DNA from: Nitrosarchaeum sp.
Lineage (GTDB): Archaea; Thermoproteota; Nitrososphaeria; Nitrososphaerales; Nitrosopumilaceae
DNA length: 9,113 nt
Assembly (NCBI GenBank): GCA_016234975.1
Contig: JACRND010000161.1
Span: forward strand, 1 to 9,113
Direction of reading: 5' to 3'
Part shown: positions 1-5,107 of the stretch, in pieces
How the letters are laid out: each line of letters begins with the position of its first letter
Numbering within the stretch: position 1 is the stretch's first letter
The notes under the pieces: generated by a model
Databases searched by the model: none
What the model was told of the DNA's origin: nothing
Seen by the model: the letters and a program-made list of their open reading frames with translations, nothing else
Program-made: the position numbers and the translations under genes

Positions 1-401
1 AAGGTCTAAAGGCAGTTAAAATCTTATCCAAAGAAGAGATAAAGACAAATGTTACTTTATGTTTCTCTGCCACACAGGCGCTCTTAGTCGCCAAGGCAGG
101 TGCAGAGTATGTTAGTCCCTTTATTGGTAGATTAGATGATATTGGTAAAGATGGAATGAATTTGATTAGAGATATCAAGACAATATTTGATAATTATAAG
201 AAGAATGATAAAAATTTTGATGCACAGATTCTTGTTGCAAGTATTCGTCATCCAATACATGTTGTTGATGCAGCAAAAATTGGAGCTCATGTAGTCACTT
301 TACCTCCTGCTGTTTTAGATAAAATGCTACAACACCCTCTTACTGATATTGGACTAGAAAATTTCCTATCTGATTGGAAAAAACTAAAAGCAGGAACCTG
401 A
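1..401 (+). CDS. Transaldolase, C-terminal part (start lies before the window)
   Basis: The reading frame is open from base 3 (GLKAVKILS...) to a TGA at 399-401, giving 132 visible residues. The run [13 protein letters not shown], followed by [19 protein letters not shown], is typical of the short transaldolase / fructose-6-phosphate aldolase (MipB/TalC) family, which is usually about 215-220 residues long. The frame before residue 1 should contain the K-[IV]-P-x-T strand carrying the Schiff-base lysine, so the catalytic lysine lies just outside the window. The visible part holds the later beta/alpha-barrel strands, including ILVASIRHP and [11 protein letters not shown]. The enzyme moves dihydroxyacetone units between sugar phosphates in the non-oxidative pentose phosphate pathway, in the cytoplasm. 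It converges with the universal stress gene 52 nt downstream. The family is clear; transaldolase versus aldolase activity cannot be decided from the sequence. Confidence 0.93.
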   Translation, partial: GLKAVKILSKEEIKTNVTLCFSATQALLVAKAGAEYVSPFIGRLDDIGKDGMNLIRDIKTIFDNYKKNDKNFDAQILVASIRHPIHVVDAAKIGAHVVTLPPAVLDKMLQHPLTDIGLENFLSDWKKLKAGT

Positions 402-417
402 CATGAGAATTTAAAAC

Positions 418-448
418 TCACAGATCTTGTTTTTGTAATTATTTTGTG
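418..448 (+). terminator. T-rich stretch between two convergent genes
   Basis: The 52-nt gap between the convergent transaldolase and stress-protein genes contains T-rich runs (TTGTTTTTG, then ATTATTTTG) on the plus strand. Archaeal transcription usually stops at U-tracts without a strong hairpin, so this is a plausible end for the transaldolase transcript. No strong stem is visible. Confidence 0.4.
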
Positions 449-453
449 ATAAC

Positions 454-879
454 TTATTTTACTATTGTTATTGGTATCTTTGATTTATGAAGTAAATAGT
501 TTGCAACACTTCCAAGAAATATTTCAGAACTTGGATCAGGTCCTCTTGAACCTATTATAGTGAGATCAAATTTCTTCGTTTTTGAAAATTTGATAATTGT
601 TTTACCTATATTTTCTCCTTTCAGAATTTTTCCTATAAATGAGACTTTGTTTTTTCTTGTGCTTTTTTGAGCTTCTGTTATTATTATTTCAGCTCCTTTG
701 ATATGTTTCTGCTTAATTTCAGATGAAACTGGAAATTGGAATCCTAACGAATATCTGACAACATGTATGCCTGTAATTTTTGCATCTAATTGTTTTGCTA
801 TATCTGATGCTAATTTTAATCCTTTTAGAGATGATTTTGAACCATCAAGTGGAACTAGTATGTTTTTAATTTTTCTCAT
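454..879 (-). CDS. Universal stress protein, UspA domain
   Basis: This is a single UspA domain of 141 residues, the usual length for a one-domain member. It opens with the first strand and loop NILVPLDGS (residues 6-14), where D12 contacts adenine in ATP-binding members. It ends with G110-x2-G113-x9-G123-S124, an intact G-2x-G-9x-G-S/T ATP-binding signature. It is therefore predicted to be of the nucleotide-binding (MJ0577-like) type. Such proteins are cytoplasmic dimers linked to stress and energy state; the precise role is unknown. The ATG at 879 is preceded by a TATA-like element about 27 nt upstream, which suggests a leaderless transcript. The neighbour at 985-1257 is on the same strand but has its own promoter. 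Confidence 0.95.
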   Translation of the reverse strand: MRKIKNILVPLDGSKSSLKGLKLASDIAKQLDAKITGIHVVRYSLGFQFPVSSEIKQKHIKGAEIIITEAQKSTRKNKVSFIGKILKGENIGKTIIKFSKTKKFDLTIIGSRGPDPSSEIFLGSVANYLLHKSKIPITIVK

Positions 880-900
880 AGCACTTCAAAACTATAATGA

Positions 901-911
901 TAATTAAATAT
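901..911 (-). promoter_or_regulatory. TATA-like box of the universal stress gene
   Basis: On the minus strand this reads ATATTTAATTA, centred about 27 nt before the ATG at 879. This matches the archaeal TBP-site spacing if transcription starts at or next to the start codon. Confidence 0.5.
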
Positions 912-984
912 GATTTTTAACAAACTTCTCTTTTTTTGGACAGTATGAACTAGAATAATGCTTAAAAATGAAAATTGAGGTTTT

Positions 985-1257
985 TTATGATGATCCTTTA
1001 TTTGTGCTCTTTCTTGAGCCCGTTCCTCTGCCTGTGATTCTTGTCATGCCTTCAGTTGAAGGTCTTGGTTTTACATCTGGCAAATCTCCTAATCTTTTTG
1101 CACCAGTTCCTCTACCTGTGTGAACCATTCTATTTGCTGCTTGTTTTTTCTTTTCTTCTTGCACTTTTTTATATGCATCTCCAGCCCAAGCTTTCTCACT
1201 ATCATCAATTTCTCTTGTTCCTGTTCCTCTACCTGTTCTAATTCTGATTTTTGCCAT
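985..1257 (-). CDS. Small basic protein with three TGRGTG repeats, unknown function
   Basis: I do not recognise a named family. The 90-residue protein has the hexapeptide TGRGTG three times, at residues 8-13, 47-52 and 75-80. Each copy is followed by a small residue and a basic one (TR, AK, SR). Between copies 1 and 2 lies a charged, probably helical stretch with a lysine cluster (EEKKKQ, residues 34-39) and the only Trp (W24). Between copies 2 and 3 is a proline-rich linker (DVKPRPS). There is no signal peptide, membrane segment or cysteine. Most of the chain looks disordered, with repeated Arg/Gly motifs, so nucleic acid or nucleotide binding is possible, but this is inference only. The ATG at 1257 lies about 29 nt after a good TATA box, so the transcript is probably leaderless. 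A spurious frame is unlikely: the repeats are conserved at the protein level with codon changes between copies. Confidence 0.8.
   Translation of the reverse strand: MAKIRIRTGRGTGTREIDDSEKAWAGDAYKKVQEEKKKQAANRMVHTGRGTGAKRLGDLPDVKPRPSTEGMTRITGRGTGSRKSTNKGSS
1018..1236 (-). repeat. Three dispersed 18-bp copies encoding TGRGTG
   Basis: The copies lie at 1219-1236, 1102-1119 and 1018-1035. They share the plus-strand core GTTCCTCTRCCTGT, with differences mainly at third codon positions. The spacing between starts is 39 and then 28 codons, so this is not a regular tandem array. Confidence 0.85.
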
Positions 1258-1280
1258 AATTGAGGTTATCGCCTCTTGTA

Positions 1281-1290
1281 TTTATTTAAG
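1281..1290 (-). promoter_or_regulatory. TATA box of the TGRGTG protein gene
   Basis: The minus strand reads CTTAAATAAA, centred about 29 nt before the ATG at 1257. A second CTTAAATA lies 30 bp further upstream at 1313-1320, with the short inverted repeat CTCAT...ATGAG (1291-1306) between the two. The nearer copy has the right spacing for a leaderless start. The farther one could serve a second start site. Confidence 0.6.
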
Positions 1291-1372
1291 CTCATTATGC
1301 TATGAGAAATTATATTTAAGATAATCCTGAATATGCTCTTAGATTATTACCGTATTCGTGCAATCAAATATT

Positions 1373-1390
1373 ATCTATAATTCTATAATA
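1373..1390 (+). promoter_or_regulatory. TATA-like region of the secreted protein gene
   Basis: The stretch ATCTATAATTCTATAATA holds two overlapping TATA-like elements. The first is centred about 27 nt before the ATG at 1407, and the second fits the ATG at 1419 about equally well. The true start therefore cannot be settled from promoter spacing alone. Confidence 0.4.
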
Positions 1391-1406
1391 CTTTTAGACA
1401 TTGTAC

Positions 1407-2237
1407 ATGGGTATACTTATGAAAAATAAATTATATTTCATCATTCCTTTAATTGCCATTCTTCTAATTTTATTCAATGCTTTTTTTGGTCATTTAATAT
1501 TTGGTTCACCTTATGGTCAAGACATTAACAAGTATTCTATCTACATTCATCTGCAACCTGAATGGAATAGTTATCCTGGAAATATTATCTATGACATAAC
1601 AAATGTATGGTCAAATCCAAATGCCAAATCTGATGTTAAAGCATTTGATTATGATTTATCCGACACTACACTATTTTCTGATTATAACTTCAATCAACTA
1701 CAATATCAAAAGCAAAAATCCTTTGTTGAATTAAAACATGAATTTAGTAATTGTGAATCTAGTTGGAAACCCCATCTTTATCGATATGCAATTGATAGTA
1801 TTCGTAATAGTATTGAATTGATCCAAGGCACTCAATTAAACAATGACCCATATGTATCAATTTATCCAAACATTTCAAATGAAAAATATACTTCAGACAA
1901 ACAAAAAGAAATCATAAAGCAAGGATATGCTCAATTCATACCTATTTGCACTTCAAACGATTTAACTTCATACGAATTTGCAGTTTCAATAAATGATAAA
2001 AATACTGCTTTTGATGTATATTTTATACCATCTGAAATTGAACTAAGTGATTATCTTGAAGATCATTCTTTTACATTTTATACTCAAGAAGGATGTTTTG
2101 CAATCAATCATAATAGTTTTAGTGGTATTTGTAATAACGTGGGAAAAAATTCGGGATTGCTAGTTGTAATACCTGATAATCTAAAACTATCTTTAACTAA
2201 AGTGAAAATTAGTCTACATGAAAAATTATTGGATTGA
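1407..2237 (+). CDS. Membrane-anchored or secreted protein, unknown function
   Basis: I do not recognise this family. The protein of 276 residues starts with a short basic segment (MKNK) and one strong hydrophobic helix at about residues 10-33, ending in FGSP. This is a signal anchor or an uncleaved signal peptide. The remaining ~240 residues are hydrophilic, rich in Asn, Ser, Tyr and Ile, look like beta structure, and have no second membrane segment. Four cysteines (116, 181, 230, 242) could make two disulfides, as expected outside the cell. NISN at about 155-158 contains a possible N-glycosylation sequon. No catalytic motif, metal site or S-layer repeat is recognised. An upstream TTG at 1401 is also in frame, and ATG 1419 is an alternative start. 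ATG 1407 is preferred on promoter spacing. The gene converges with corA, 8 nt away. Confidence 0.75.
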   Translation: MGILMKNKLYFIIPLIAILLILFNAFFGHLIFGSPYGQDINKYSIYIHLQPEWNSYPGNIIYDITNVWSNPNAKSDVKAFDYDLSDTTLFSDYNFNQLQYQKQKSFVELKHEFSNCESSWKPHLYRYAIDSIRNSIELIQGTQLNNDPYVSIYPNISNEKYTSDKQKEIIKQGYAQFIPICTSNDLTSYEFAVSINDKNTAFDVYFIPSEIELSDYLEDHSFTFYTQEGCFAINHNSFSGICNNVGKNSGLLVVIPDNLKLSLTKVKISLHEKLLD

Positions 2238-2240
2238 ATT

Positions 2241-2247
2241 ATTTTTT
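2241..2247 (+). terminator. U-tract at the end of the secreted protein gene
   Basis: A six-T run immediately follows the stop of the plus-strand gene and overlaps the corA stop codon. With only 8 nt between the two coding ends, it is the only obvious archaeal U-tract stop signal for the plus transcript. Confidence 0.4.
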
Positions 2248-3274
2248 AATTATTAATCCAACCAAGTTTTTTAAAATAAACAAACATTAGTACTACTGGT
2301 ATCAATGCTACTAGGATTATTACTATGAATGAGGTATATGGTCCTAAAAGCGTTGAATGATCATTTAATCCTCCAGGTAAATTCACATTCATTCCATAAA
2401 ATGCTGCAATAACTGTTCCAGGAATTGAAAATGTGAAAATTATTGTTAATAACGCAAGCACTTTATTTGTTTTTTCAGTACTTAACATGAAATCTGTATC
2501 TTTGTAAATTTCCATCGTTTCTCTGGATTCTTCTAATGTTTCAATTACTTTGTCAATGTGATCAATTACATCGTCAAAATATAATGAAAGATCTTCTTCA
2601 TCTGAAAATTTTTTAATATTTTTAGCAATCTCTAATACAAATTTTTTTAATGGATTTGCTATTCTTCTCATTATGTTGATTTCTCTTCTAAGTAATGCAA
2701 TATTTCTTGCCACTGATTTTGTTTCATCGAATACTTCATCTTCCAGATCATCTAAATTTGCAATTACTTTTCTTGATATGTGCAATAGATCATCTACTAG
2801 AATATCCACTATTTCATGAAGTAGATACCCTGGTGATTTTCCGAGTAATCTTTCTTTTCTATTTTGATCCAAATCATTTTTACAAATATTCACCAAATCT
2901 ACTAATGGTTTTAAATCTCCTTGATGAACAGTTACTAGAAAGTCCCTTCCGATAAATATGGAAAGCTGACTATTTCTTGAAATTCCATGTTGTTGTAACA
3001 GTGGTGGAAAATGTAATATCACAAAGAAATGATCATCATAACTATCTAATTTTGGAAGCTCAAATTTAGTCATGCAGTCTTCAATGTTTAATGTGTTGAA
3101 ATGATATTTTTCAGATAATTCTTCAACATCACTTCTATCTGGACTTTGCAAGTCAATCCACGAAAATTTTTTACCTTGAACTGTTTCTATCTTTCTTTCC
3201 ACAGGTGCTCCTATAGGTTTTTTCCCAGCATGCAGTCGATTAGTGATAAATTCTTTCTTCAAGTTGAATGACAA
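2246..3274 (-). CDS. corA: CorA-family divalent metal ion transporter
   Basis: This is a full-length CorA-type channel of 342 residues. It has a soluble N-terminal alpha/beta domain (about 1-160), a long acidic helical stalk (about 160-265), and two C-terminal membrane helices (about 272-293 and 313-333). The family signature Y-G-M-N sits at 293-296, directly after the first helix. The external loop NVNLPGGLNDHS differs from the MPEL-type loop of classical CorA, so Mg2+ versus Co2+/Ni2+ (or Zn2+ export, as in ZntB-like members) is not decided. Family members are pentamers in the cytoplasmic membrane. No ATG is present near the N-terminus. TTG at 3274 gives the longest frame. TTG at 3262 (residue 5, LKKEF...) lies exactly about 29 nt after the TATA box and may be the leaderless start. 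Confidence 0.95.
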   Translation of the reverse strand: MSFNLKKEFITNRLHAGKKPIGAPVERKIETVQGKKFSWIDLQSPDRSDVEELSEKYHFNTLNIEDCMTKFELPKLDSYDDHFFVILHFPPLLQQHGISRNSQLSIFIGRDFLVTVHQGDLKPLVDLVNICKNDLDQNRKERLLGKSPGYLLHEIVDILVDDLLHISRKVIANLDDLEDEVFDETKSVARNIALLRREINIMRRIANPLKKFVLEIAKNIKKFSDEEDLSLYFDDVIDHIDKVIETLEESRETMEIYKDTDFMLSTEKTNKVLALLTIIFTFSIPGTVIAAFYGMNVNLPGGLNDHSTLLGPYTSFIVIILVALIPVVLMFVYFKKLGWINN

Positions 3275-3287
3275 CCTGATTCAACAA

Positions 3288-3303
3288 ATTTAAAGCGATC
3301 GCT
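3288..3303 (-). promoter_or_regulatory. corA promoter with an overlapping GC-rich palindrome
   Basis: On the minus strand a TATA-like CTTTAAAT occupies 3295-3288. Directly upstream, and sharing its first bases, is the perfect 10-bp palindrome AGCGATCGCT (3294-3303). This covers the position of the TFB-recognition element, so a dimeric repressor or activator bound there could control corA. The palindrome stands out against very AT-rich surroundings. Operator function is inference. Confidence 0.5.
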
Positions 3304-3312
3304 AATTTTGAT

Positions 3313-3318
3313 AAAAAA
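3313..3318 (-). terminator. U-tract between the microprotein and corA
   Basis: Six A on the plus strand give a six-T run on the minus strand, downstream of the 26-residue frame and upstream of the corA TATA box. It is a plausible stop signal separating the two transcripts. Confidence 0.35.
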
Positions 3319-3339
3319 TTCTAATGATTTATTTGAATC

Positions 3340-3370
3340 AATAATCTGATATCTTGATTTTCAGATTATT
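3340..3370 (-). repeat. Inverted repeat with a 10-bp perfect stem at the microprotein stop
   Basis: AATAATCTGA (3340-3349) and TCAGATTATT (3361-3370) are exact reverse complements separated by 11 nt. On the minus strand the hairpin includes the stop codon (3366-3368) of the 26-residue frame. It is followed by the T-run at 3318-3313, so it may be a processing or stability element at the 3' end of a short mRNA. Confidence 0.55.
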
Positions 3371-3446
3371 TCCATGGAATCAAGTAATTAGCGCCGATCC
3401 ATGTGAGTCCAATTGTTATTCCCATAGCTATCCACCAAAATCTCAT
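3366..3446 (-). CDS. Putative 26-residue single-pass membrane microprotein
   Basis: A short frame, ATG 3446 to TAA 3366, encodes MRFWWIAMGITIGLTWIGAN, then YLIPWK. It is almost entirely one hydrophobic helix with an Arg at the N-terminal end and a Lys at the C-terminal end, and four Trp in 26 residues. A TATA-like GATTTATTATTAA (3465-3477, minus strand) is centred about 25 nt before the ATG, the spacing expected for a leaderless archaeal mRNA. A hairpin and U-tract follow the stop. No function is recognised; small single-helix subunits of membrane complexes look like this. An in-frame GTG five codons upstream is an alternative start. Conservation could not be tested, so it is provisional, but it explains a 270-bp stretch that otherwise has no gene. 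Confidence 0.55.
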   Translation of the reverse strand: MRFWWIAMGITIGLTWIGANYLIPWK

Positions 3447-3464
3447 AACTGTAATTTGCACTGG

Positions 3465-3477
3465 TTAATAATAAATC
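3465..3477 (-). promoter_or_regulatory. TATA-like element of the microprotein
   Basis: The minus-strand run GATTTATTATTAA is centred about 25 nt upstream of the ATG at 3446. The AT-rich background makes chance matches common, so this is supporting evidence only. Confidence 0.35.
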
Positions 3478-3543
3478 TACAGGCTAATTTTCATTGTATT
3501 AAAATCAAAGATTATTACAGGATAAACGATTTTTTATTCTTGT

Positions 3544-3616
3544 GGCCCTCGTAGTACAGTGGCTAGTATAGGGGACTGTGGATCCCCGGACAGGGTTTCG
3601 ATTACCCTCGAGGGCC
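3544..3616 (+). tRNA. tRNA-His (anticodon GTG)
   Basis: This is a complete 73-nt cloverleaf. The acceptor stem pairs GCCCTCG with CGAGGGC, extended by the G-1:C73 pair (3544 with 3616) that is diagnostic of tRNA-His and here encoded in the DNA. The D arm is GTAC/GTAT around AGTGGCTA. The anticodon stem GGGGA/TCCCC holds the loop CTGTGGA, with GTG at positions 34-36. The variable loop is GGAC. The T arm AGGGT/ACCCT holds TTCGATT; its closing 53-61 pair is T-A instead of the usual G-C. CCA is not encoded and must be added by nucleotidyltransferase. There is no intron. The discriminator C73 with G-1 fits an archaeal histidyl-tRNA synthetase. A weak TATA-like stretch (AAAGATTATTA) lies about 30 nt upstream. 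Confidence 0.96.
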
Positions 3617-3619
3617 TAC

Positions 3620-3636
3620 ATAATTTTTTAAAAAAT
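3620..3636. terminator. T6A6 stretch ending tRNA-His and the convergent gene
   Basis: TTTTTTAAAAAA (3624-3635) starts 8 nt after the tRNA. It gives a U-tract to the tRNA on the plus strand and, just inside and after its stop codon, to the convergent small gene on the minus strand. It can therefore act in both directions. Confidence 0.5.
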
Positions 3637-3972
3637 ACCATATTTGCTTGATTCCATCTCTTCTTTAATGGCCAGTTTGAATCGTGGAATTTTGCCCTCT
3701 AAATTATTTGTAAGCCATGTGAGAAATTTTTTTTCTATACCTTTTCCTTTCAATCTGTAAAAATCTTGTCCCATTTGATCAACGAGCTTTTCCACCACTG
3801 CTTTGTTGACACTTACAACAAAAAAATGCCATCCAAAAGCAAATTCTGAATCTGTAACTACAAAACACTCTTGACTGTGAACCATTTCTTCTAAAAGAGA
3901 GAGTTGATGTGTTATTGCCTTACTTGTTTTATCATAATCTACAGCAGATACGTTGATGTTTATTCTATCCAT
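3628..3972 (-). CDS. Small cytoplasmic protein, unknown function
   Basis: I do not recognise a family. From ATG 3972 the protein has 114 residues. It appears alpha/beta: an N-terminal strand MDRININVSAVD, a helix (about 15-33), a core strand pair around residues 36-56 (ECFVVTDSEFAFGWHFFVVS), and then two helices rich in Lys and Glu. There is no signal peptide, membrane segment or metal motif. ATG 3975 is directly adjacent, and the frame stays open upstream to a TTG at 4014. The ATG pair is preferred because a TATA-like CCTTTTATTTT (3995-4005, minus strand) lies about 28 nt upstream. The methyltransferase gene ends 45 nt upstream on the same strand, so read-through from it is also possible. 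Confidence 0.8.
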   Translation of the reverse strand: MDRININVSAVDYDKTSKAITHQLSLLEEMVHSQECFVVTDSEFAFGWHFFVVSVNKAVVEKLVDQMGQDFYRLKGKGIEKKFLTWLTNNLEGKIPRFKLAIKEEMESSKYGIF

Positions 3973-3994
3973 CATGGTTGTATGTGATTGACAC

Positions 3995-4005
3995 AAAATA
4001 AAAGG
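3995..4005 (-). promoter_or_regulatory. TATA-like box of the small protein gene
   Basis: The minus strand reads CCTTTTATTTT, centred about 28 nt before ATG 3972, in the short gap after the methyltransferase stop. It would allow transcription independent of the upstream genes. Confidence 0.4.
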
Positions 4006-4017
4006 ATTACACAAAAA

Positions 4018-4776
4018 TTATTTTAAAAGATGTTCAAAATCAATATCAAAATGTGTTTTCATAATGTCTATGTATGTTTGAATAGATTCTGGAATTTTCT
4101 CTCCACAAGAGACTCCTAAATTCCTTGCATTAATCCAAATTACTAGAGTTTGAATAATTGTTAAGAATCTATCATTTCCAATTTCAGGAGTGCTAATCGA
4201 CTTTGTATATCTCTCCGCAAATTCCCATGCAGTTACAAAATTCACGCATTTTACACCGAAAATTGCTAACACTTGTTCTTGTAAACTGTTTGTTTTCCTA
4301 AAAGGAATTTGGTTAATTATGTATGGAAATTCTACTTTTTCAGGAAGGCAACCTGGTAATGGTCCCCAAATCGTGATTATTTTTGTACCTTGTTTTAATT
4401 TTTCAAATTTACTCATCATGTGCTTGATAATATCTTCATCAGTAAACCAGAACAAAATAACAGTGGCATCAGAAATATCTACATTCTGTATGTCTTCACA
4501 AATTAACTCTCCTAAAAGATTATCTTGACTTAGGATCTCTCTTGCTTGTTTGATTTTGTCTGGATTATTGTCAATCCCAATGGCTTTTTTTACATTGTAT
4601 TCTTTCAAAGCTAACGCAATTCCTTTTCCATCTCCACATCCAAGATGATAAAAAATATCCTTCTTTCCTAAATTTGAAAAATTAAAAATATTTCTAAATG
4701 ACTTTTCCGGTAATTGGACATCTTCTCCACTAACTATGTTTTCTGGTAGTGATTTTAGATACTCTTCTATTTTCAA
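4018..4776 (-). CDS. Class I SAM-dependent methyltransferase, substrate unknown
   Basis: A Rossmann-type methyltransferase core is visible. Motif I is DIFYHLGCGDGKG (40-52), with the SAM-binding loop GCGDG at 46-50. The acidic ribose-binding residue is D69 in AIGIDNN. Motif III is CEDIQNVD (93-100), followed by the strand ATVILFWF (104-111) and ITIWGPLPG (134-142). Residues from about 160 to 252 form a helical C-terminal extension that I cannot match to a named family, so the substrate (protein, RNA or small molecule) is open. An N-terminal stretch of about 39 residues precedes the core. The only usable start is TTG at 4776: no ATG or GTG lies near, no Shine-Dalgarno is seen, and the in-frame upstream stop belongs to the gap. 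It starts 25 nt after the UPF0147 stop and is probably cotranscribed with it. Confidence 0.88.
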   Translation of the reverse strand: MKIEEYLKSLPENIVSGEDVQLPEKSFRNIFNFSNLGKKDIFYHLGCGDGKGIALALKEYNVKKAIGIDNNPDKIKQAREILSQDNLLGELICEDIQNVDISDATVILFWFTDEDIIKHMMSKFEKLKQGTKIITIWGPLPGCLPEKVEFPYIINQIPFRKTNSLQEQVLAIFGVKCVNFVTAWEFAERYTKSISTPEIGNDRFLTIIQTLVIWINARNLGVSCGEKIPESIQTYIDIMKTHFDIDFEHLLK

Positions 4777-4801
4777 TATTATAATTAAAACAATATAGGA
4801 T

Positions 4802-5071
4802 TTATTCTCTTATGCTTTCAAGCTTTGAAACTGCTTGCCATAATTGTGTTCTTACATATGAAGGCATATTGGGATCTTGTGTTACATCATCTAGCAAACT
4901 AATTGTATTGTTAGCTCTGACTGACAATGAGTATTCCTCATTATTCAAATCTGTTATAAGATCCGTAATAGCTTTTTTAATTGTCTTTGGTGTTGAATGA
5001 TTTGTAGCAATTTGATTTAGTGTTTCTATTGCTTCTTTCATTGCTTCCTTGTTTTGTTTATCATCAGCCAT
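4802..5071 (-). CDS. UPF0147 family protein
   Basis: This 89-residue, all-helical, acidic protein has the length of the archaeal UPF0147 family. The C-terminal half (about 50-88), with VRANNTISLLDDVTQDPNMP followed by VRTQLWQAVSKLESIR, is the hallmark of that family. It has no membrane segment and no cysteine. The family is widespread in Archaea, small and helical, and of unknown function. The ATG at 5071 follows a TATA-like CTATATAC about 32 nt upstream, so it can have its own promoter, although the Rieske gene ends only 36 nt upstream on the same strand. The methyltransferase follows closely. Confidence 0.92.
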   Translation of the reverse strand: MADDKQNKEAMKEAIETLNQIATNHSTPKTIKKAITDLITDLNNEEYSLSVRANNTISLLDDVTQDPNMPSYVRTQLWQAVSKLESIRE

Positions 5072-5099
5072 TTTTTACACCATTTATTGAAAATTCGAA

Positions 5100-5107
5100 G
5101 TATATAG
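5100..5107 (-). promoter_or_regulatory. TATA-like box of the UPF0147 gene
   Basis: CTATATAC on the minus strand, centred about 32 nt before the ATG at 5071, next to the stop codon of the Rieske gene. Confidence 0.45.

Noticed and set aside
698..907. Plus-strand open frame opposite the universal stress gene
   Set aside because: It lies antisense to a clear UspA domain and its translation resembles no protein. It is a shadow frame.
1041..1241. Plus-strand Leu/Phe-rich frame that looks like a membrane protein
   Set aside because: It is the complement of the Lys/Glu/Gly-rich repeat gene. The apparent hydrophobicity follows from that, and no promoter is seen.
2695..2955. Plus-strand hydrophobic frame inside corA
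   Set aside because: It is antisense to the charged CorA stalk, which gives artificial Leu/Ile richness.
3295..3302. GCGATCGC as a cyanobacterial HIP1-type genome repeat
   Set aside because: It occurs only once here that I can see, and the gene content is archaeal. It is treated as a possible operator instead.
3354..3554. Plus-strand 66-codon frame in the corA - tRNA gap
   Set aside because: It runs into the tRNA-His gene, has mixed composition with no domain, and opposes the better supported 26-residue minus-strand frame.
3973..4014. N-terminal extension of the small protein from TTG 4014
   Set aside because: The extension overlaps the TATA-like element and has no start signal. ATG 3972/3975 fits promoter spacing.
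4190..4528. Plus-strand frame opposite the methyltransferase
   Set aside because: It is antisense to a gene with intact SAM-binding motifs. No support on the plus strand.
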